Source of the DNA: an uncultured Clostridia bacterium
Lineage (GTDB): Bacteria > Bacillota > Clostridia > Tissierellales > Peptoniphilaceae
DNA length: 12,950 nt
NCBI GenBank assembly: GCA_945916025.1
Contig: CAMEGD010000036.1
Span: 1-12,950, forward strand
Direction of reading: 5' to 3'
Under the pieces are notes generated by a model. It saw only the letters and a program-made list of their open reading frames with translations. It did not search any database and was not told the origin of the DNA. The translations under genes and the position numbers were made by a program. Of this stretch, positions 7,448-12,950 are shown one piece after another (position 1 is the first letter of the stretch; every line of letters begins with the position of its first letter).

Positions 7448-7479
7448 AATATGTAATAAACTAATACTTTGGAGGATAA

Positions 7480-8388
7480 ATGAAAAGCTGGTTAAACAAA
7501 ACTGTTAGGATAATAGGCATGCCCTTTGATATGGGAGCAAGCCAATTTGGAGCTAGATTAGGTCCAGAGGCCATTAGACTAGCAGGACTTAATAAAGCAT
7601 TAAAAAACCTTGGCTACCAAGTAAATGACCAAGGAAATTTACAAATAAGAATCGGATATGAACCAATAGTAGAAAATAATCTAAAAAACTATGAATTAGT
7701 AAAAGAGGCCATGGGTATTTTAGCAAAAGAAGTTTACCAAGGATTAGTAGAAGAAGAATTTCCACTAATTATTGGAGGAGACCACTCCCAAGTCTTTGGA
7801 TCAATGAAGGGACTACTAAAGGCCTATGACAATCCAGGAATAATTTACTTTGATGCCCATGCAGATATAAATACAGAAAAGACCTCTCTTACAGGAAATA
7901 TGCACGGAATGCCAATAGCCTTTTTAATAGGAGAGGGTTATGAAGAAATGACTAAGGTCTTTGAGGACAAAAACTATTTAAAGCCAGAAAATATTGTATA
8001 TATAGGACTTAGGGATGTAGATCCAGGGGAAATTGAAATAATAAGAGACCTGGGCATAAAGGCCTATAGCGTAGATGACATAGATAGACTGGGTCTAAAG
8101 ACTGTAATGGATGAGTCTATATCATATATAGATGAGAGAGCTGACCAAGTCCACATATCCTTTGACGTAGACTGTCTAGACCCTAATATAGCCCCGGGAA
8201 CTGGCGTAAAGGTATCAGGAGGTTTAACCTTTAGAGAGGCAAAAACTGCCCTAATGATGGCATCAAAACTAGAAAAGATAGTATCAGCAGAATTTGTGGA
8301 AGTAAATCCACTATTAGACAAGGAAAACCTAACAGGAGAAATAGCAGTTTCACTAATAGAAAGACTTTTTGGAAAGAATCAATTGTAA
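7480..8388 (+). CDS. rocF: Arginase
   Basis: A manganese enzyme hydrolysing L-arginine to L-ornithine and urea in the cytoplasm. At 302 residues it is of normal length. The binuclear Mn ligands are all present: H102 in GGDHS, D125, H127 and D129 in DAHADIN, and D229 and D231 in FDVDCLDP. Each is exactly three above the Bacillus caldovelox arginase numbering. HGMPIA and the C-terminal VEVNPLLD segment favour arginase over agmatinase. The ATG at 7480 follows a strong GGAGG site, and the gene has its own promoter region and terminator, so it is monocistronic. No ornithine aminotransferase, transporter or urease gene lies nearby in the window, so its pathway (ornithine supply or arginine use) cannot be decided from context. 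Confidence 0.94.
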   Translation: MKSWLNKTVRIIGMPFDMGASQFGARLGPEAIRLAGLNKALKNLGYQVNDQGNLQIRIGYEPIVENNLKNYELVKEAMGILAKEVYQGLVEEEFPLIIGGDHSQVFGSMKGLLKAYDNPGIIYFDAHADINTEKTSLTGNMHGMPIAFLIGEGYEEMTKVFEDKNYLKPENIVYIGLRDVDPGEIEIIRDLGIKAYSVDDIDRLGLKTVMDESISYIDERADQVHISFDVDCLDPNIAPGTGVKVSGGLTFREAKTALMMASKLEKIVSAEFVEVNPLLDKENLTGEIAVSLIERLFGKNQL

Positions 8389-8404
8389 AATAAAAATAAT
8401 TGAG

Positions 8405-8438
8405 AATGACTGGAATATACTTAGCCAGTCATTTTTTT
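8405..8438 (+). terminator. Rho-independent terminator of arginase
   Basis: AATGACTGG (8405-8413) pairs perfectly with CCAGTCATT (8425-8433) around an 11-base loop, followed by a run of T from 8432 to 8438. It begins 16 bases after the arginase stop and is a textbook intrinsic terminator. Confidence 0.92.
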
Positions 8439-8469
8439 GTTCTTATATGTGTAAAATACAGGGTTTTAG

Positions 8470-8943
8470 ACTTACATGATAAATTCCCACAGACTTTTAG
8501 TAAGGGGACACAGGGTTGATTATACCGGCCCAGTTGATGAAGGCAACTTGTCTACTTTTGGGGCAGATTTTAGGTACAAGGACTATTTTGCTCTAATTAT
8601 TTTAGCTATACTACTTATTGTGGCTATTTTTAGATTTAGAGAGTATATCATTGGACCTTCTGACTGGGACAAGTTAGGACCAAGGGAGGACCTTGATGTG
8701 TTGACCCTTCTTACTTGTCATCCCTTTGGACCTCCTAGGCCAGATAGACTACTGGTAAATTGTGGAAGAGTTTTGCCAAAGGCTGAAGAAAATAGTGGTA
8801 GTATAGTATTTCCTGAAAAGGTATCTCAAGTCTTAGAAAACAATACAGAAAAGATCCTTTTGAATATAATTGGCCTAGATAATTTTTGGGTAAAAAGAAA
8901 AAAAGAGGTGACTTGTGATATATTTAGCTGTAATGGGATCTGA
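8470..8943 (+). pseudogene. Sortase remnant, chimeric and lacking N-terminal domains
   Basis: An open frame from ATG 8476 (155 codons) made of sortase pieces. Residues 4-16, SHRLLVRGHRVDY, resemble the end of a class C sortase just after its catalytic cysteine, including the catalytic arginine, and are followed by a membrane helix (about 37-52), as in class C C-termini. Residues 60-99 then hold a second sortase segment, with PSDWDKL, LTLLTC (Cys81) and DRLLV (Arg91). No N-terminal beta-barrel or catalytic histidine segment precedes either piece. Upstream codons are stop-containing and no ribosome site precedes 8476, so I call it a relic, probably from deletion between tandem pilus or surface-protein sortase genes. 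A short membrane-anchored product is possible but would lack a full catalytic triad. The end overlaps the next gene by 29 bases. Confidence 0.65.
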
Positions 8944-9511
8944 AAGAAAAAATAAAAATACAAATGCTGCCCTAGACGCCTTTTTGAAGGGTATCTCCAA
9001 TAAGGGGCACACTTATGAAAAGGTCTATTTAAAGGACGTTGAAATAAATAGGTGCATAGCCTGTGATAATTGTAGTAGGACTGGACACTGTATTTACAAT
9101 GACGGAATGGGAGACTTGTACAAAAAAATTGACCAATGTGATGTTTTTGTAGTGGCTTCTCCTATATATTTTAATACTATAAATGCCCATACTAAGACAA
9201 TGGTAGACAGGGCCCAAAGGTACTGGGGCATAAAGTATGGTTATGGCAGGGACAAAATAGACATTCCTAAGAAGGTTGGTTTCTTTATTGGAGTAGGTGG
9301 GGCTAAGTACACCCATGACCAATTCCTATGGGCTATACCTGTAATGGACATGTTTTTTAAGGCCCTTAATGCTGAGTTTAGGGGAATATATAATATTTCT
9401 GAAACTGATCAAATCCAAGTGTCAGACAGGCCTAGTATCTTAAAGGAACTAGAGGAAATTGGAGAAAACTTTTCTGATTTAAAGGAATTTTTTATTCAAA
9501 AAGTCCTTTAG
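8915..9511 (+). CDS. Flavodoxin-fold NADPH-dependent FMN reductase / iron-sulfur flavoprotein-like
   Basis: A 198-residue predicted FMN-binding redox protein of the cytosol. The first strand and phosphate loop are IYLAVMGSERKNKNT (residues 2-16), matching the GSxRxxxNT flavin-binding loop of the NADPH-dependent FMN reductase superfamily. Next comes C47-x2-C50-x2-C53-x5-C59, the compact motif that binds a [4Fe-4S] cluster in archaeal iron-sulfur flavoprotein. SPIYFNTINAHTKTMVDR (about 86-103) is the second flavin loop. The GTG at 8915, with AGAGGTGA just upstream (8904-8911), is chosen because the later in-frame ATG at 8933 would remove the first beta-strand. Its start lies inside the sortase relic, so its promoter may have been altered by that rearrangement. 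Flavin binding is likely; cluster binding is inference, since some relatives share cysteines without it. Confidence 0.85.
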   Translation: MIYLAVMGSERKNKNTNAALDAFLKGISNKGHTYEKVYLKDVEINRCIACDNCSRTGHCIYNDGMGDLYKKIDQCDVFVVASPIYFNTINAHTKTMVDRAQRYWGIKYGYGRDKIDIPKKVGFFIGVGGAKYTHDQFLWAIPVMDMFFKALNAEFRGIYNISETDQIQVSDRPSILKELEEIGENFSDLKEFFIQKVL

Positions 9512-9534
9512 AAACTCTAAGTATTTAAGGGATA

Positions 9535-9543
9535 TGGTATACT
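9535..9543 (+). promoter_or_regulatory. Possible extended -10 before the radical SAM gene
   Basis: TGGTATACT resembles an extended -10 and is close to the one before arginase. The predicted start near 9550 leaves fewer than ten bases before the TTG at 9559, so the ribosome site would be at the very 5' end. No clear -35 is seen. This is a tentative call. Confidence 0.25.
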
Positions 9544-9558
9544 AATACTGGTGATAAA

Positions 9559-11259
9559 TTGAAAATATTATTAGTTGGAATTAATGCTAAGTTTTCCCAT
9601 GAGAACTTGGCCATAAAATATATAGAAAAATATAGTAATCGGGATGATATTAAGATAGTAGAATTTAATATTAACCAAAATATAGAGGATATTTATAGGG
9701 AAATCATAAAGGAACAACCTGACATAGTTGGGTTTTCTACTTATATTTGGAACTTTAACTTTGTAAAAAGACTTACTAGTGACCTTAAAAAGGCCATGGA
9801 AGCTCTTGTGATTGTATGGGGTGGACCAGAAGTTTCCTTTGATACTAGGGACCTTTTGGAGGAAAATCCTAGCCTAGATATTATTATTAGAGATGAAGGG
9901 GAAGTTACTTCAAAGGTTTTGTTTGAGACCTTAGAAAAGAAGTCCAGTCTAGGGGATATTTTAGGTATTTCATATAGACATCAGGGCCAAATTTTTGTAA
10001 ATGAAGATAGGCCATTAATAAAAGACTTAGACAGTCTTCCATCTCCATTTTTAGATTACAAGGCTACTAATGGGAGGATGGTATACTTTGAAATGTCCAG
10101 AGGCTGTCCTTTTTCCTGTTCATATTGTCTTTCTTCTACAATTTGTGGCTTAAGGACCTTTTCTTTAGATAGGATAAAGAGGGACCTAGTTGAGATTATC
10201 TCTTCTGGGGTACAAGTTGTTAAGCTAGTGGACAGGACCTTTAATGCAAATGAAAAGTTCTCTATGGAAGTAATGGATTTTATTTTAGAAAATAAGAGGG
10301 ATGACCTTGTATTTCACATGGAATTAATGGCTCACCTTATTTCCGATAGGTTTTTGGATTACTTAAAAGACCTTCCAAGGGGACTTTTTCAATTTGAAAT
10401 TGGAATCCAATCTGGAAATGAAAAGACCTTGAATGAAATTAATAGAAAAACTGACCTAGGAAGGCTGGAAGAAGTTGTTAAGAAAATAAAGTCCTTTAAT
10501 AATATCCACCAACATGTGGACTTAATTGTAGGTTTGCCCTTTGAAGGATATGATTCCTTTAGAGAGTCCTTTAACTTTGCCTATAAGCTAGGGGTAGAAA
10601 AACTTCAACTTGGTTTTTTAAAACTACTAAGGGGGTCTGAACTTAGAAAAAGAGCCCATGAATATGACATAGTTTTTTCTGACTATCCACCCTATGAGGT
10701 TATTTCCACAAGATGGCTAAGTCCAAAGGAAATTTCGAAACTTAAGGTTATTGAGGACCTAGTAGAAAAATTTTCCAATGAAGACTACTTTGAAAAAACT
10801 CTAGAATACCTAGTTCCTGAAGAAAATCCCTTTGGATTTTTTGAGGACTTTGGAAGATTTTGGGAAGAAAAAGACTACCATCTTAGTCTACACTCTAGAA
10901 AATCCCTTTATGAAAGGCTATCTGGATTTGTAAGTAAAAGGGAGGATTATGAGGAAGTCTTAGAGAATTTAAGATATGACTTTCTAAAAAACAACAAGTC
11001 TCAACCTAAGGACTTTTTAAGACCAAGGGGAATAGGCGTGAAAGACTATCACGACCTTTTAAAGGATAATATAGTTAGGGAAAAGTTTTCTTTAGGAGAT
11101 AATATCCCAACTAAAAAATTAGTAAAGGATTTTGCTTTTGAAGTTTTTACCTTTGATGGACAAGAGAAGGTTCTAGGCTTCTATTATAAAGAGGACCAAA
11201 CCTTGGTCTTAGATATGACAATGGATTATGAAAGGATAATATATGGAATACGTAAATGA
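9559..11259 (+). CDS. Cobalamin-binding radical SAM protein (DUF4080 type)
   Basis: A 566-residue enzyme of unknown reaction. The N-terminal part (about 1-140) is a B12-binding Rossmann-like domain beginning KILLVGINAKFSHENLAI, with PDIVGFSTYIWN and VWGGPEVSFD further on. It lacks the DxHxxG histidine motif, as many radical SAM relatives do. The radical SAM core follows: C183-x3-C187-x2-C190 in SRGCPFSCSYCLSS supplies the [4Fe-4S] ligands, with FEIGIQSGNEKTL and VDLIVGLPFEG as later conserved strands. About 200 C-terminal residues correspond to the DUF4080 region. The TTG at 9559 is chosen because the family usually starts at this strand; a GGTGAT site lies at 9550-9555. It overlaps the next gene by 17 bases. 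Possible roles are radical methylation or another B12-dependent modification; the substrate is not predictable. Confidence 0.88.
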   Translation: MKILLVGINAKFSHENLAIKYIEKYSNRDDIKIVEFNINQNIEDIYREIIKEQPDIVGFSTYIWNFNFVKRLTSDLKKAMEALVIVWGGPEVSFDTRDLLEENPSLDIIIRDEGEVTSKVLFETLEKKSSLGDILGISYRHQGQIFVNEDRPLIKDLDSLPSPFLDYKATNGRMVYFEMSRGCPFSCSYCLSSTICGLRTFSLDRIKRDLVEIISSGVQVVKLVDRTFNANEKFSMEVMDFILENKRDDLVFHMELMAHLISDRFLDYLKDLPRGLFQFEIGIQSGNEKTLNEINRKTDLGRLEEVVKKIKSFNNIHQHVDLIVGLPFEGYDSFRESFNFAYKLGVEKLQLGFLKLLRGSELRKRAHEYDIVFSDYPPYEVISTRWLSPKEISKLKVIEDLVEKFSNEDYFEKTLEYLVPEENPFGFFEDFGRFWEEKDYHLSLHSRKSLYERLSGFVSKREDYEEVLENLRYDFLKNNKSQPKDFLRPRGIGVKDYHDLLKDNIVREKFSLGDNIPTKKLVKDFAFEVFTFDGQEKVLGFYYKEDQTLVLDMTMDYERIIYGIRK

Positions 11260-11950
11260 TTTTTTACAAGTTTATAAAAAGGCTGCAGGAGACACTTTAA
11301 ATACCATAAAAAGGGTCCCTTTAATTGTGCTGATGCCTCTGGTATACTCCTTTATTTTGTTTGGGGTAATTAATGTAATATTTAATATACCTCTATTTGG
11401 AAGGTTCCTAAGCCTTTTTATTAGTATTGGAGCTGCCATGCTTTTGTCAGCATATTTTGCCCAACTTGAAGATGCAATTAATTTTAGAAGGTTTAACCTT
11501 GCCAACACCTTTAGTGGCTTTAGGGACTATTTTTTTAGTATTTATTTTGTTAGCTTTATATTTTATATTGGATCCTTATTGGGGGGATCTCTTTTAGCTA
11601 ACCCTATGGTTTCTTTAGTTACTTTTGTAGTTTTTAATGGAGTTGGAGAGAGTATTTATATTAGAAAGACTTCTGGTCTGGAATCCTTTATGTACTCAAT
11701 AGACTATTTAAAGGAAAACTGGTACCTATGGCTTGTCCATGTTCTAGTCTATTTGTTAGTTTCTAGAAGTATCTTTTTGATTAGTTTAGCTGACCCATTA
11801 GATATGTATATTCTTCCAATTGGTATAAGTATTAATGCAATAATATACTTACTATTTATGGGCTTTTATTCTGTATTTAGGGGTCATTTATTTAAGGAAA
11901 CTAGAAATTCCAGCCTTAGAAAAAGAAAGTATATGGGGATAAACTGGTAA
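11243..11950 (+). CDS. Multi-pass membrane protein of unknown function
   Basis: I do not recognise a specific family. The 235-residue product has hydrophobic segments at about 25-48, 51-73, 97-118, 121-133, 159-182 and 188-210, giving five or six membrane helices. A short amphipathic N-terminus precedes them and a basic C-terminal tail (RKRK) should lie in the cytosol. The general layout recalls DUF975-like or glycerophosphoryl-type membrane domains found in Bacillota, but no signature motif was seen. The ATG at 11243 has an AAAGGATA site and lies within the end of the radical SAM gene. The stop shares its last A with the start of the TPR gene. This coupling suggests that the three products act together, perhaps at the membrane. 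Confidence 0.85.
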   Translation: MEYVNDFLQVYKKAAGDTLNTIKRVPLIVLMPLVYSFILFGVINVIFNIPLFGRFLSLFISIGAAMLLSAYFAQLEDAINFRRFNLANTFSGFRDYFFSIYFVSFIFYIGSLLGGSLLANPMVSLVTFVVFNGVGESIYIRKTSGLESFMYSIDYLKENWYLWLVHVLVYLLVSRSIFLISLADPLDMYILPIGISINAIIYLLFMGFYSVFRGHLFKETRNSSLRKRKYMGINW

Positions 11951-12950
11951 TGATTTACAAGGATATTTTATTAAAAAAACTAGATGATTTAGCTGTATTG
12001 GAACTAAAAGAAGGGTCCTTTATAGAAATTGGAGACAAAAAAATTGAGGGCTATCTTCCCTTACCCCTTCTAAATAAAAACTTAGTAAGTATAGTAAAGG
12101 AAAACATTGAAGACCTGCCTATTGAATACTTTGTAGAGGGGATAATATACACAATTTCTCTAAACAAGGATACTCCATACAAAACAACCTATATGAACTT
12201 TTTGTGGGAGGTAAGTAAGGACCTAAAGTCTTACGTCTTTTCCAGGGGTTTAGAGGAAATTAATAAGGAAAACTACCTTGAGGGTATAGTATATTTAAAC
12301 TTCCTAGTTAATGAGGATATGGCAGATGAAAAGACATTCTTTTCCCTAGGTCAAGGACTAGAAAACCTGGACATTAGCATTTTAAATGAAAAAGAAAAGA
12401 ACCAATACGCCCTAGAGATTATGAATATTTATGAAAAAGTCCTAAACCTAGACCGAAACTTTTCATTGGCCCACTACAAGTTAGGCCATATTTATAAGGA
12501 ATTTGGACAATTTATTAAGGCAAAACTCTCCTTTGAAAAATTTATGGAACTAGACAAAAACGAATTTAGGATCCAAGAGGCCAGGGAAGAAATTGAAAAT
12601 ATAGAATCAGAGTTATTAAAGGAAAAGGCAGTCCTGGACTTAAATTCTGGTCTTTATGACAAGGCCTTAGACAAGCTCCTAAAGGTGGACATAGACAAGA
12701 AGGATGACCTTTATTTTTATCATCTAAGCCTTTCCTATTACAACTTAAAGGATATTGATGGAGCCTTAGATGCAATTTTAAGAGCCATAGAAATTGAGGA
12801 TGTGGCTATCTATCACAATCAACTAGCCATAATTTACCAAGTCCTTGGAGATATGGACTTGGCTAAGAAAGAAATAGAAGAAACCATAGATAAATTTGGG
12901 CCAGACTACTACCTAAACTTTAACCTGGGAACAATTCAGTACAATGAAGA
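11950..12950 (+). CDS. TPR-repeat protein, 3' truncated by window end
   Basis: The frame is open from ATG 11950 to the window end (333 codons, no stop), so the gene continues beyond. There is no signal peptide; the protein should be cytosolic. About the first 140 residues show no recognised domain. From about 150 on, tetratricopeptide-like repeats appear: one clear unit at 171-204 (AHYKLGHIYKEFGQFIKAKL region, ending FMELDKN), one at about 255-286 (YHLSLSYYNLKDIDGALDAI), one at about 287-318 (YHNQLAIIYQVLGDMDLAKK), and another beginning at 321. Such arrays bind proteins. The start overlaps the membrane gene stop as TAATG with no separate ribosome site needed, typical of translational coupling. 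A scaffold role for the two upstream products is plausible but inferred. Confidence 0.85.
   Translation, partial: MIYKDILLKKLDDLAVLELKEGSFIEIGDKKIEGYLPLPLLNKNLVSIVKENIEDLPIEYFVEGIIYTISLNKDTPYKTTYMNFLWEVSKDLKSYVFSRGLEEINKENYLEGIVYLNFLVNEDMADEKTFFSLGQGLENLDISILNEKEKNQYALEIMNIYEKVLNLDRNFSLAHYKLGHIYKEFGQFIKAKLSFEKFMELDKNEFRIQEAREEIENIESELLKEKAVLDLNSGLYDKALDKLLKVDIDKKDDLYFYHLSLSYYNLKDIDGALDAILRAIEIEDVAIYHNQLAIIYQVLGDMDLAKKEIEETIDKFGPDYYLNFNLGTIQYNE

Noticed and set aside
8933..8935. ATG as start of the flavoprotein gene
   Set aside because: It would delete the first beta-strand before the flavin phosphate loop and has no ribosome site; GTG at 8915 has both.
8476..8943. A complete, functional sortase gene
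   Set aside because: No N-terminal barrel or catalytic histidine region, two different C-terminal segments in one frame and no ribosome site.
12566..12775. Reverse-strand open frame of 69 codons near the window end
   Set aside because: It is antisense to the TPR reading frame, which is open through the whole region and has clear repeats.

Overview
The window looks like a chromosomal segment of a low-GC Gram-positive anaerobe (Bacillota). AT-rich codons, many AGA/AGG arginine codons, GGAGG-type ribosome sites, frequent TTG starts, a bacterial V-type ATPase operon and a sortase remnant all fit this. A Tissierellia/Peptoniphilaceae-like host is my best guess, but that is inference from general appearance, not from a search.

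Region 1 (1-6736) is most of a V/A-type ATPase operon in the order I(partial)-K-E-C-F-A-B-D. Genes overlap or lie a few bases apart, and a hairpin terminator with a GCAA tetraloop closes the operon. The proteolipid K keeps the set of residues that bind Na+ in the Enterococcus hirae enzyme (L60, T63, Q64, Q109, E138, each one less than the E. hirae number), so the rotor is predicted to be Na+-coupled. Catalytic residues of A (K238, E261, R262) and the arginine finger of B (R350) are present. The upstream part, with the rest of subunit I and presumably the small stalk subunit, lies outside the window.

Region 2 (6754-8438) holds a GNAT acetyltransferase that begins 17 bases after the ATPase terminator. 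A 216-base intergenic region follows, rich in promoter-like elements and carrying a 19-bp hairpin, a possible antiterminator pairing and a palindrome beside an extended -10. Then comes a complete, apparently active arginase with its own terminator.

Region 3 (8470-8943) is a decayed sortase locus: the C-terminal end of one sortase joined in frame to the catalytic-cysteine segment of another, with both N-terminal domains missing.

Region 4 (8915-12950) is a tight same-strand cluster. It encodes a flavodoxin-fold protein with an iron-sulfur-flavoprotein-like cysteine motif, a cobalamin-binding radical SAM protein of the DUF4080 type, a multi-pass membrane protein and a TPR protein that runs off the window. 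The last three genes overlap and form the least understood functional unit here. No tRNA, rRNA, CRISPR array, insertion sequence or phage gene was seen.
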